From Mycolicibacterium chlorophenolicum (GTDB lineage Bacteria; Actinomycetota; Actinomycetes; Mycobacteriales; Mycobacteriaceae): 64,000 nt of DNA. The notes under the pieces were generated by a model. The model made no database searches. It was not told the DNA's origin and worked only from the letters and a program-made list of their open reading frames with translations. The translations under genes were made by a program, and so were the position numbers. The DNA is taken from the NCBI RefSeq assembly GCF_001044235.1, contig NZ_JYNL01000023.1, forward strand, positions 107,662 to 171,661. The letters run 5' to 3'. Shown piece by piece: positions 20,436-30,005 of the stretch (the stretch's first letter is position 1; each line of letters begins with the position of its first letter).

Positions 20436-21755
20436 TCACCGGTACTCACTGAGCCGCGGCCAGATGCCCAGCGCCACCGCGATCGCCGCCATCACCGACA
20501 GCGCGGCGGCGCCGACGGTGGCGCCGGAGAGCACGCGGCGGGCGTTGACGATCTCGTTGCGCAGCTGGGCGCGGCTCTGCTCGATGCCGTTGGTCAGCGC
20601 CTCGTCCAGCTTGTCGAAGGCCGGGGTCGCGTCGTCCTCCCCGACGCCGAGCGCCACCTGCGTCGCGGCCTGGTAGTTGCCGACCGCGATGTAGGCGGTG
20701 ATGCGGTCATCGGCGGCCCGCCACCGGTTGAGCAGCCCGTCGGCGTCGGCCAGGCCGGTCTTGTCGATCGAGTTGTCGTTGGCCAGATAGCGGTTCAGCT
20801 GCTGCTGCATCTGATCGATGCGCTGGTAGTAGGACTGCTTGCGGACGTTCTCGTCGCCGCGCCGGATCAGCGACAGCGTCTCGTCGGCGCGGGCCTGCTG
20901 CGCGGTGATCGCCAGCGTGGTCACCGTCTTGAGGGATTCGGCCGCGGTCTCCTTGGCGCTGCGGCTGTCGGTGGTCGAGATGATCAGCGCCGTACCCACC
21001 CAGATCAGCATGATCAGCACGGCCAGGCCGCCGGCGACGAAGCCGATGTTGACCCGCCGCCGGGTGCGTTTGGCCAGCCACCGGTTGGCGAACGCGCCGA
21101 ACAGCAGCGTGCTCAACACGATCAGGATCACCGGCCCGGGGATCCGCGTCGAGGCGGTGGTCTCGGCGTCGACGCCGGCCGAGGTCTGCTCGTAGAGGCG
21201 TTGGGCGTCGGGCAGGATCTGCTGCTGCATCAGCGACGACGCCTCGGACAGGTACGACGAGCCGACCGGGTTGCCGGCGCGGTTGTTGGTCCGCGCCGTC
21301 TCCACGAGCCCGGTGTAGACGGCCAGCCGGGCGTTGATCCGGCCGAGCAGCTGCACCAGCGGCTCGTCGGTGAGCCCGCTGGACGCCCGAGTGACGGCCA
21401 CCGCCGCGTCGGTGATCGCCTGCTCGTAGCGCTGCCGGACCGGGCGGGGTTCGGCGCCGGCGATGAACGCGGTCGCGGCGGCGGCGTCGGCCACCGACAG
21501 CGTGGTGTAGAGCTGACCGGCGGCGAAGGCCAGCGGCTCGGTGCGGTTGAGCACGGTGGTCAGCGCCTGCTGGCGGTCGTTGATCGTCGTCGACGTGGCG
21601 AACGCGCTGGCGATCACCAGGGCGGCCAGCACCAGCCCGATCGTCAGGATCCGGCCGGGGGTCGTCCACAGGAACCACCACCGGGGATGCGCCGTGGCCG
21701 TCGGCGACCGCGACGCAAGAGGCTCCGTCGAGGGGTGCGCCAACTCCACAGTCAC
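20436..21755 (-). CDS. glnX: Membrane sensor protein GlnX (Rv0412c orthologue)
   Basis: A 439-residue protein, the length I expect for Rv0412c. A TM helix near residues 34-53 is followed by a large helical extracytoplasmic domain, two central TM helices (about 205-225 and 235-258), a second helical region with E-N-V-R-K and Y-Y-Q-R-I-D-Q-M-Q-Q-Q, and a last TM helix near 412-430. The layout is sensor-like, without a kinase domain. It is proposed to relay GlnH ligand binding to PknG. The GTG start at 21755 overlaps the stop of a possible 15-codon upstream ORF. Confidence 0.9.
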   Translation of the reverse strand: MTVELAHPSTEPLASRSPTATAHPRWWFLWTTPGRILTIGLVLAALVIASAFATSTTINDRQQALTTVLNRTEPLAFAAGQLYTTLSVADAAAATAFIAGAEPRPVRQRYEQAITDAAVAVTRASSGLTDEPLVQLLGRINARLAVYTGLVETARTNNRAGNPVGSSYLSEASSLMQQQILPDAQRLYEQTSAGVDAETTASTRIPGPVILIVLSTLLFGAFANRWLAKRTRRRVNIGFVAGGLAVLIMLIWVGTALIISTTDSRSAKETAAESLKTVTTLAITAQQARADETLSLIRRGDENVRKQSYYQRIDQMQQQLNRYLANDNSIDKTGLADADGLLNRWRAADDRITAYIAVGNYQAATQVALGVGEDDATPAFDKLDEALTNGIEQSRAQLRNEIVNARRVLSGATVGAAALSVMAAIAVALGIWPRLSEYR

Positions 21756-21799
21756 GTTTGCGCGGACCTCATCCCGGTCTCGTTCTCTTCGGCGGTCAT
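21752..21799 (-). CDS. Possible 15-codon leader ORF upstream of glnX
   Basis: ATG 21799 opens a 15-residue frame (M-T-A-E-E-N-E-T-G-M-R-S-A-Q-T) whose TGA overlaps the glnX GTG (GTGA). A TAGAGT hexamer on the minus strand (21813-21818) could be the -10 element. No family is known for it; it may be a translational-coupling leader peptide or chance. Confidence 0.3.
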   Translation of the reverse strand: MTAEENETGMRSAQT

Positions 21800-21911
21800 G
21801 TCGACTGGCCCAACTCTAACTGCGCCAAATCTCTGAGGGAATTCTAAGAGCTCCTCGTCCGGAGTGTGGGGATTCCCGGCTGCGACTCGCCCGATATCGA
21901 GATCCGTTCCC

Positions 21912-21917
21912 TAAGCT
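21912..21917 (+). promoter_or_regulatory. -10 element of a probable leaderless mutT3 promoter
   Basis: TAAGCT (TANNNT type) ends 6 nt before the GTG at 21924, which fits a leaderless transcript starting at the G. Confidence 0.45.
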
Positions 21918-21923
21918 GGACGC

Positions 21924-22415
21924 GTGCGCGGCGACGGTGACGGCTGGGTGGTATCGGCCGACGGGGCAGCCTACTGGGGTAGGCACGGCGCCGCCGGACT
22001 GTTGCTGAGAGCTCCGCGTTCGGACGGCTCGCTGGCCGTGCTGCTGCAGCACCGGGCGCCGTGGAGTCACCAGGGCGGGACGTGGGGTCTGCCGGGCGGC
22101 GCCCGCGACAGCCACGAGACCCCGGAGCAGGCGGCGGTGCGCGAGGCCCACGAAGAGGCGGGCCTGCAGGCCCACCGGCTGGTCGTGCGGACCACCGTGG
22201 TCACCGCCGAGGTGAGCGGCTGGAGCTACACCACCGTGATCGCCGACGCCGAGCACCTCCTCGAGACGGTGCCGAACCGGGAGAGCGCGGAGCTGCGGTG
22301 GGTGCCCGAGGACGAGGTCGCCGAACTGCCACTGCATCCGGGGTTCGCCGCGAGCTGGGCGCGGCTGCGCGAGGTCGCCGCGGCCATCCCGCCGCTGGTC
22401 AACGGGCAGAGCTGA
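21924..22415 (+). CDS. mutT3: NUDIX hydrolase MutT3-like
   Basis: A 163-residue NUDIX hydrolase with a perfect Nudix box (G-x5-E-x7-R-E-x-x-E-E-x-G) spanning G59 to L81, preceded by G-T-W-G-L-P-G-G. Rv0413/MutT3 of M. tuberculosis, in the same place beside thiE, removes oxidised guanine nucleotides (8-oxo-dGDP type). The GTG start has a TAAGCT hexamer 6 nt upstream. The 3' end overlaps the convergent thiE by 17 bp. The gene symbol rests on synteny and the Nudix box; substrate specificity is inferred. Confidence 0.9.
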   Translation: MRGDGDGWVVSADGAAYWGRHGAAGLLLRAPRSDGSLAVLLQHRAPWSHQGGTWGLPGGARDSHETPEQAAVREAHEEAGLQAHRLVVRTTVVTAEVSGWSYTTVIADAEHLLETVPNRESAELRWVPEDEVAELPLHPGFAASWARLREVAAAIPPLVNGQS

Positions 22416-23049
22416 GGATCTTCTTCAACTCCGCGGCAGCGGCCGTCGGGTCGTCGGCCGCGGTGATCGCGCGCACCACGACCGCACGGCGTGCGCCGGC
22501 CGCGACGACCTCGGGGAGCCGGTCCGCGTCGATGCCCCCGATCGCGAACCAGGGCTTGGCCGGCGCGAGAGCGGCGGTCGCGCGGACCAGGTCGAGCCCC
22601 GGTGCCGCCCGGCCGGGTTTGGTCGGCGTGGGCCAGCACGGACCGACGCAGAAGTAGTCCGGCCCGCCGTCCTCGGCGATCGCGGCGCGCACCTGATCGA
22701 TGTCGTGGGTGGACCGCCCCACGACGCCGGTGAAGATCTCCCGGGCGACGGGCAGCGGCAGGTCGCCCTGGCCGAGGTGCAGCACGTCGGCGCCCGCGGC
22801 GCGCGCGATGTCGGCGCGATCGTTGACGGCGATCAGCGCGTCATGGCGGCGGGCGGCGTCGGTGAGCACCTCCAGCGCGGCGAGCTCAGCCCCGGCTTCC
22901 AGCGGACCGAACTCCCGCTCACCGGCCGAGCCCTTGTCCCGCAGCTGGATGACGTCGACGCCGCCGGCCAGCGCGGCGTCGACGAACTCGGCCAGGTCGC
23001 CGCGCTCCCGGCGGGCGTCGGTGCACAGGTACAGCAGGGCGTCACGCAC
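22399..23049 (-). CDS. thiE: Thiamine-phosphate synthase
   Basis: A 216-residue TIM-barrel enzyme that couples HMP-pyrophosphate with the thiazole phosphate to make thiamine phosphate. Conserved segments are L-Y-L-C-T-D at the N-terminus, D-V-I-Q-L-R-D-K-G near residue 33, V-N-D-R-A-D-I-A near 78, H-L-G-Q near 96, a P-T-P-T-K-P-G loop (phosphate binding) near 139 and a late F-A-I-G-G-I. The frame is open 66 bp further upstream, but GTG 23049 gives the N-terminus seen in mycobacterial ThiE. It is divergent from the TPP riboswitch-thiO unit. Confidence 0.94.
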   Translation of the reverse strand: MRDALLYLCTDARRERGDLAEFVDAALAGGVDVIQLRDKGSAGEREFGPLEAGAELAALEVLTDAARRHDALIAVNDRADIARAAGADVLHLGQGDLPLPVAREIFTGVVGRSTHDIDQVRAAIAEDGGPDYFCVGPCWPTPTKPGRAAPGLDLVRATAALAPAKPWFAIGGIDADRLPEVVAAGARRAVVVRAITAADDPTAAAAELKKILSSAR

Positions 23050-23077
23050 ACCGCGAACGGTAGCGCGACCGCGGACG

Positions 23078-23083
23078 TAGGCT
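23078..23083 (+). promoter_or_regulatory. Possible -10 element for the thiO riboswitch transcript
   Basis: TAGGCT (TANNNT) lies about 30 bp upstream of the TPP aptamer, at a sensible place for a transcript starting near 23090. No clear -35 was seen. Confidence 0.3.
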
Positions 23084-23109
23084 GGCAGTGAAGGACCACA
23101 GACAACACC

Positions 23110-23200
23110 GACCACACGGGAGTCCCGGGTACGGGGACTGAGAGTGAGCCCGCCGGCTCTGACCGTCGCACCTGATCCGGGTCATGCCGGCGAAGGGAGT
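23110..23200 (+). ncRNA. TPP (THI-box) riboswitch
   Basis: The conserved THI-box elements occur in the right order: an ACGGGAG 5' strand, the CTGAGA core at 23138-23143 followed by a variable G+C-rich hairpin, then ACCTGATCCGGGTC and ATGCCGGCGAAGGGAG. The last block contains both the 3' strand of helix P1 and the ribosome binding site AAGGGAG (23193-23199) of thiO. Ligand-bound RNA would therefore hide the Shine-Dalgarno sequence, so control is probably translational. Confidence 0.93.
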
Positions 23201-23204
23201 AGCA

Positions 23205-24220
23205 GTGCCGGATCCCGTCCAGCGGCTCGCCGTCATCGGTGGCGGCGTCATCGGGCTCGCCGTCGCGCGCCGCGCCGCGCAGGACGGCTGGCGCGTGCGC
23301 GTGCACCGCACCCCGGCACCGGGTGCCTCCTGGGTGGCCGGCGGCATGCTCGCCCCGCACAGCGAGGGCTGGCCCGGGGAGGAACAGCTGCTGCGGCTCG
23401 GGCTGGCGTCGCTGGACCTGTGGCACGGCGGATTCCTCGACGGCCTGCCGCCCGAGGTGGTCACGGCCCGCGAGTCGCTGGTGGTCGCCGTCGACCGGGC
23501 TGACACCGCGGACCTGAAGACGGTCGGGGAGTGGCTGGCGGCGCAGGGCCATCCCGTCACCCCCACCACGGCCGCTCGCGACGTCGAACCCCTTCTCGCC
23601 CAAGGCATCCGGCACGGCTTCCGCGCCGAGACCGAGCTCGCCGTGGACAACCGGGCGGTGGTCGACGCGCTGGCGGCGCACGCCGAGCGCCTGGGCGTCG
23701 AATGGGCGCCGCCGGTCACTGCGCTGAGCGAGGTCACCGACGCCGACGCCGTCGTGATCGCCAACGGCATCGACGCGCCCGCGCTGTGGCCCGGCCTGCC
23801 GGTCCGGCCCGTCAAGGGGGAGGTGCTGCGCCTGCGCTGGCGGCACGGCTGCCTGCCGATCCCGCAGCGGGTGATCCGGGCCCGGGTGCACGGCAGACAG
23901 GTCTACCTGGTCCCGCGCCGCGACGGCGTCGTGGTCGGCGCGACCCAGTACGAGCACGGCCGCGACACCGCCCCGACCGTGACCGGGGTGCGGGAGCTGC
24001 TCGACGACGCCTGCGCGGTGGTGCCGGCGCTGGGCGAGTACGAGCTCGCCGAATGCGCGGCCGGGCTGCGTCCGATGACGGCCGACAACATCCCGCTGGT
24101 CGGCCGGCTCGACGAGCGCACGCTGGTGGCGACCGGGCACGGCCGGTCGGGATTCCTGTTGGCGCCATGGACCGCTGAGGCGATCGCCGCGGAGCTGCGG
24201 GTGCGGGAAGGGGTGACGCT

Positions 24221-24224
<4 letters not shown>
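23205..24224 (+). CDS. thiO: Glycine oxidase ThiO
   Basis: A 339-residue FAD enzyme of the DAO family that oxidises glycine to iminoglycine for the thiazole ring of thiamine. The N-terminal Rossmann motif G-G-G-V-I-G-L-A is near residues 13-20. The G-R-Q-V-Y-L-V-P-R segment and the C-terminal G-H-G-R-S-G-F-L-L-A-P motif follow. GTG 23205 is 5 nt after AAGGGAG; an in-frame ATG at 23184 lies inside the riboswitch and is rejected. The stop overlaps thiS (GTGA). Confidence 0.94.
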
Positions 24225-25932
<1,708 letters not shown>

Positions 25933-25936
<4 letters not shown>

Positions 25937-26835
25937 TCGAACTCGACGCGCTCACCAAGACGTTCGGCGCCACCCGCGCCGTCGACGGGCTGACCTGCAC
26001 GGTCGAGCCGGGCGTGGTGACCGGGTTCCTGGGGCCCAACGGCGCGGGCAAGACCACGACGATGCGGATGATCCTCGGGCTGGACCGGCCGACCGCGGGT
26101 ACCGCGCGGATCGACGGCAGCCGCTACCGGGACCTGGCCCACCCGCTGCGGACCGTCGGCGCGTTGCTCGACGCCCGGCAGGTGCACCCGAACCGGTCGG
26201 CGCGCCACCATCTGCGCTGGATCGCGGCGAGCAACCGGATCCCGGCCCGGCGCGTCGACGAGGTGCTCGACATGGTCGGGCTGACCCCGGCGGCCGGCAC
26301 CCGGGCCGGCGCGCTGTCGCTGGGGATGAGCCAGCGGCTGGGCATCGCCGCGGCGCTGATCGGCGATCCGCCGGTGCTGCTGTTCGACGAACCGGTCAAC
26401 GGCCTGGACCCCGAGGGCATCCACTGGGTGCGGTCGCTGATGCGGACCCTGGCCGGGGAGGGCCGCACCGTCTTCGTCTCCAGCCACCTGCTCTCCGAGA
26501 TGGCCGACACCGCCGACCGGCTGGTGGTGATCGGCCGGGGAAAGCTGATCGCGTCCACCACCGTCGGCGAGTTCGTCGGCGGCTCCGGTGGCGGCGGTGT
26601 GGTGGTGCGCAGCCCGCAGGCCGCCGCACTGCGCGAAGCGCTGACCGCCGCGGGCATGACGGTGACCGGCGACGGTGATGCGCTGCTCGTCGCGCAGGCC
26701 ACCACCGAGGCCGTCGGGGAGCTGGCCGCCCGGCACGCGATCGTGGTGCACGAACTGCGGCTCGAGCAGGCGTCGCTGGAACAGGCCTATCTCTCGTCCA
26801 CCGCGGACGACGTCACGTACCGGTCGGCGCCGTGA
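25933..26835 (+). CDS. ABC transporter ATP-binding protein (ABC-2 exporter type)
   Basis: A 300-residue ABC ATPase. Walker A G-P-N-G-A-G-K-T-T is at residues 34-42, the signature is an L-S-L-G-M-S-Q-R variant of LSGGQ near 126, and Walker B V-L-L-F-D-E-P near 147 is followed by an H-loop S-S-H-L-L-S-E-M. The C-terminal part resembles the CcmA/DrrA-type exporter ATPases that pair with ABC-2 permeases. The start ATG 25933 overlaps the SGNH stop, and its own stop overlaps the permease GTG. Cargo is unknown. Confidence 0.9.
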
Positions 26836-27524
26836 CGGCGTCCTCGGCGCTGGCCGCGCTGAACGCCGAGCGCATCAAGCTGACCACGCTGCGCTCGCCG
26901 CTGTGGTCGGTGCTGCTCGCCGCGGCGCTCAGCGTCGGCCTGGCCGCGACGGCGCCCCGGACCGCGGCGCTCGGCGTCGCGGCGTTCGGGGTGCCGGTGC
27001 TGATGGTGGTGGCCGCGCTGACGGTCACCGGCGAGTACCGCACCCGGATGATCGCGACGACGTTCCTGGCCACGCCTGCCCGGGCGGTGGTGCTGTGTGC
27101 GAAAGCCGTTGTCGCCGCGGTGTTCTGTGGACTGTCGGCGGCGCTGATGGTGATCGGGGCGTTTCTGGTCGCCGGGGAGCCGCTCACGGCGCGCACCGTG
27201 GCGGGGATCGCGCTGTACGCGGCGCTGGCGGCGGTGCTCGGCGTGGGGGTGGGGGCGCTGCTGCGGCACAGCGCCGGCGCGGTGTCGGTGCTGCTGCTGT
27301 GGCCGCTGCTGGTCGAGCCGCTGGTGGGCAACCTTCCCGGCCGCGGCCCGCAGGTGGGGCCGTACCTGCCGTTCGCGAACATGTTCCGGTTCCTCGACGT
27401 GCAGTGGCTCTTCCCGGGCTACGAGTGGCACTGGAGCACGACGGGCTCGCTGGCGTACTTCACCGCGCTCGTCGGCCTGGTGTTCGCGGCCGCGGTGATC
27501 GTGGTGAACCGCCGCGACGCGTGA
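26832..27524 (+). CDS. ABC-2 type permease
   Basis: A 230-residue membrane protein with six predicted helices, the usual half-transporter size for ABC-2 permeases. The N-terminal A-L-N-A-E-R-I-K-L-T-T-L-R-S-P-L-W motif is typical of actinobacterial permeases that pair with DrrA-like ATPases. It is coupled to the ATPase gene by GTGA overlap and is the last gene of the chain that begins with thiO. Confidence 0.85.
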   Translation: MTASSALAALNAERIKLTTLRSPLWSVLLAAALSVGLAATAPRTAALGVAAFGVPVLMVVAALTVTGEYRTRMIATTFLATPARAVVLCAKAVVAAVFCGLSAALMVIGAFLVAGEPLTARTVAGIALYAALAAVLGVGVGALLRHSAGAVSVLLLWPLLVEPLVGNLPGRGPQVGPYLPFANMFRFLDVQWLFPGYEWHWSTTGSLAYFTALVGLVFAAAVIVVNRRDA

Positions 27525-27534
27525 CCTCGTTCGG

Positions 27535-27589
27535 TGAACAGTCTGTCGACTTACTCAACACACTGTTGACCACGTCGACACAATGTTGA
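27535..27589. promoter_or_regulatory. Three-dyad operator upstream of the EthA-like gene (EthR-type)
   Basis: Three 6-3-6 inverted repeats lie exactly 20 bp apart. They are TGAACA-GTC-TGTCGA (27535-27549, 4 of 6 pairs), TCAACA-CAC-TGTTGA (27555-27569, perfect) and TCGACA-CAA-TGTTGA (27575-27589, 5 of 6). The arrangement of GTTGAC, TCGACA and GTTGATAGC resembles the ethA operator of M. tuberculosis as I remember it, where EthR binds cooperatively. The last dyad touches the -10 hexamer. No tetR-type gene is adjacent. Confidence 0.6.
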
Positions 27590-27595
27590 TAGCTT
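27590..27595 (+). promoter_or_regulatory. -10 element of a probable leaderless ethA-like promoter
   Basis: TAGCTT (TANNNT) ends 6 nt before the ATG at 27602. It directly adjoins the third operator dyad, so repressor binding would block the promoter. Confidence 0.45.
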
Positions 27596-27601
27596 TACAT
27601 C

Positions 27602-29083
27602 ATGACCGAATTTGTCGAAGTCGTCATTGTCGGGGCCGGGATCTCCGGCATCAGCGCCGCCTGGCACCTGCAGCAGCAGTGTCCGGACAAGAACTACGTG
27701 ATCCTCGAACGCCGCGAGAAGCTCGGCGGCACCTGGGACCTCTTCAAGTACCCGGGCATCCGGTCGGACTCCGACATGTACACCCTCGGCTTCCACTTCA
27801 AGCCGTGGGCGACCGATCAGATGATCGCCGACGGCCCGTCGATCTGGAACTACCTGAACGAGGCGGCGACGGAGAACGGCATCGACAAGCACATCCGCTA
27901 CGGCCAGAAGGTGCTCGCCGCGAACTGGTCCGACGAGCACCACCGATGGGAGCTGACCGTCGATCGCGACGGTGAGCAGACCGAGATCCACGCCAACTTC
28001 CTGTGGGCGTGCAGCGGCTACTACAACTACGACGAGGGCTTCTCGCCCGAATTCCCGGGCCTCGAGGACTTCGGCGGCACCATCGTGCACCCGCAGCACT
28101 GGCCCGAGAACCTGGACTACCAGGGCAAGAAGATCGTCGTCATCGGCAGCGGCGCCACGGCCATCACGCTGATCCCCGCGCTGATCGACAGCGGCGCCGG
28201 CCACGTCACCATGCTGCAGCGCACCCCCACCTACATCGGGTCGCTGCCCGACAAGGATCCCTTCGCCGCGCGCGCGTTCCGGCTGCTGCCGGAGAAGACC
28301 GCCTACACCGCGGTGCGCTGGAAGGCGATCCTGCAGGCCACCGCGCAGTACCAGCTCGCCCGCACCATGCCCGGCGTCTTCCGAAAGGCGTTGCGCACCA
28401 TGGCCGAACGGCGGCTCCCGGCCGGCTACGACTACGACAAGCACTTCAGCCCCAGCTACAAGCCGTGGGACCAGCGCGTCTGCCTCGCCCCCAACGGCGA
28501 CATCTTCAAGGCCATCCGCAAGGGCAAAGCCGACGTCGTCACCGACACCATCGAGAGCTTCACCGCCGACGGGATCGCCCTGGCGTCCGGCGAGCACCTG
28601 AAGGCCGACATCGTCGTCACCGCAACGGGATTGAACGTGCAGTTCTTCGGCGGCGCCCAGGTGCTGCGCAACGGTGAACCGCAGGACCTGTCGACGTCGA
28701 TGGCCTACAAGGGGCTCATGCTCTCGGGTCTGCCGAACGTGGCGTTCACCTTCGGCTACACCAACGCGTCGTGGACCCTCAAGGCCGACCTGACCTCGGA
28801 GTACGTCAGCCGCCTGCTGCACTTCATGGACAGCAGGGGGTACGACACCGTGGTGCCGCGCGACCCGGGCGACGACGTCGAGCAGCTCCCGTTCGTCGAC
28901 CTCACCTCCGGTTACATCAAGCGCGCGCTGGACAAGCTGCCGAAGTCGGGGTCGAAGACCCCGTGGCGACTCAAGCAGAACTACCTAGTGGACCTGCGCG
29001 TGATCCGAAACAGCAAGATCGACGACGGCACGCTGGAGTTCAGCAGGAACCGTGCCCTGGCGGAGGCGTCGGCGCGCGGCTGA
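27602..29083 (+). CDS. EthA-like Baeyer-Villiger flavin monooxygenase
   Basis: A 493-residue FAD/NADPH monooxygenase very close in sequence pattern to M. tuberculosis EthA (489 aa). FAD-binding G-A-G-I-S-G is at 11-16. G-G-T-W-D-L-F-K-Y-P-G-I-R-S-D-S-D-M is near 42-59. The Baeyer-Villiger fingerprint F-x-G-x-x-x-H-x-x-x-W-P occupies 157-168, and an NADPH motif G-S-G-A-T-A is at 182. EthA-type enzymes oxidise ketones to esters and also activate thioamides; the natural substrate here is unknown. It may be a paralogue rather than the orthologue, since ethR is not adjacent and the place (between the thi operon and lpqL) differs. Confidence 0.9.
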   Translation: MTEFVEVVIVGAGISGISAAWHLQQQCPDKNYVILERREKLGGTWDLFKYPGIRSDSDMYTLGFHFKPWATDQMIADGPSIWNYLNEAATENGIDKHIRYGQKVLAANWSDEHHRWELTVDRDGEQTEIHANFLWACSGYYNYDEGFSPEFPGLEDFGGTIVHPQHWPENLDYQGKKIVVIGSGATAITLIPALIDSGAGHVTMLQRTPTYIGSLPDKDPFAARAFRLLPEKTAYTAVRWKAILQATAQYQLARTMPGVFRKALRTMAERRLPAGYDYDKHFSPSYKPWDQRVCLAPNGDIFKAIRKGKADVVTDTIESFTADGIALASGEHLKADIVVTATGLNVQFFGGAQVLRNGEPQDLSTSMAYKGLMLSGLPNVAFTFGYTNASWTLKADLTSEYVSRLLHFMDSRGYDTVVPRDPGDDVEQLPFVDLTSGYIKRALDKLPKSGSKTPWRLKQNYLVDLRVIRNSKIDDGTLEFSRNRALAEASARG

Positions 29084-29095
29084 CACCATGAGCGG

Positions 29096-29995
29096 GTGAC
29101 CACTGCGCAACGGCTGGTGTTCGAGCTCCCCCACCTGACGATCCACGCGCTGTCCTGGGGGCCGGCCGACGGCCGGTTGGTGCTGTGTCTGCACGGCTTC
29201 CCGGACAGTGCGTGGGGGTGGCAGAAGATGGCGCCGCTGCTGGCCGAACACGGCCTGCGGGTGGTGGCCCCGTTCTCCCGCGGCTACGCGCCGACCGGCC
29301 CCGCCCCCGACGGGGACTACCACATCGGCGCGCTGATGTACGACGCGCTGGCGGTCCACGGCGCCCTCGGCGCGCCGGCGGACGCCGTGCTGATCGGGCA
29401 CGACTGGGGCGCGTTCACCGCGGCGGGGCTGGCCGCGTCGCCGGACTCGCCGTTCGCCACCCACATCACGATGGCGGTCGCGCCGATCGGCGCGATCAGC
29501 CGCACCCGCGGCGATGCCGGCCGGCAGCTGCGGATGCTGCCCCGGCAGCTGCGTAACAGCTGGTACATCCTGTTCTTCCAACTCCCCGCGCTCCCGGAAA
29601 ACGTTCTGTCGCGGGTGATTCCGCGGCTGTGGCGGGACTGGGGGCCGCCCGGCTTCGCGACCGACGCCGAACTCGACGCGGCGCTGGCCGCCCTGCCGAG
29701 CCCGGCGCACCGGCGGGCGGCGGTCGGCTACTACCGCGCGATGGTGCGACCGTCCCGGCCCGCGGCGCGATACGCCGACCTGCACCGGTGGAGCCTGGAG
29801 CTGCCGCGGGTGCCCATCCTGCACCTGCAGGGATTGCAGGACGGCGCGATGCTGGCCGACTACGCCGAATCGGTGACCGACGTGCTGCCGGCGGGCAGCC
29901 GGGTGGTCACGCTCCCGACGGCCGGGCACTTCCTGCAGATCGAGGAGCCCCAGCTCGCCGCCGACGCGGTGCTGGACCATCTCGGCGCGCGCTAA
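29096..29995 (+). CDS. Alpha/beta-hydrolase, epoxide hydrolase-like
   Basis: A 299-residue alpha/beta-hydrolase. H-G-F-P-D-S at 33-38 is the oxyanion-hole motif of epoxide hydrolases, and the nucleophile elbow G-H-D-W-G-A contains Asp103 rather than Ser, also as in that group. The catalytic His is in A-G-H-F-L-Q-I-E-E-P near residue 281. No signal peptide is present. The GTG start is 12 bp after the monooxygenase stop, so the two are probably one transcript; oxidation followed by hydrolysis of the product is a plausible pairing. Confidence 0.82.
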   Translation: MTTAQRLVFELPHLTIHALSWGPADGRLVLCLHGFPDSAWGWQKMAPLLAEHGLRVVAPFSRGYAPTGPAPDGDYHIGALMYDALAVHGALGAPADAVLIGHDWGAFTAAGLAASPDSPFATHITMAVAPIGAISRTRGDAGRQLRMLPRQLRNSWYILFFQLPALPENVLSRVIPRLWRDWGPPGFATDAELDAALAALPSPAHRRAAVGYYRAMVRPSRPAARYADLHRWSLELPRVPILHLQGLQDGAMLADYAESVTDVLPAGSRVVTLPTAGHFLQIEEPQLAADAVLDHLGAR

Positions 29996-30005
29996 CGTGG
30001 TGCCC

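Noticed and set aside
23184..23204. ATG 23184 as thiO start
   Set aside because: It lies inside the TPP aptamer and has no ribosome binding site of its own; GTG 23205 is well placed after AAGGGAG.
27564..27580. TGTTGAC-N3-GTCGACA before the EthA-like gene read as a site for the GntR protein at 53106
   Set aside because: The spacer is 3 bp instead of 1 bp, and the 20-bp periodic 6-3-6 dyads explain the region better.
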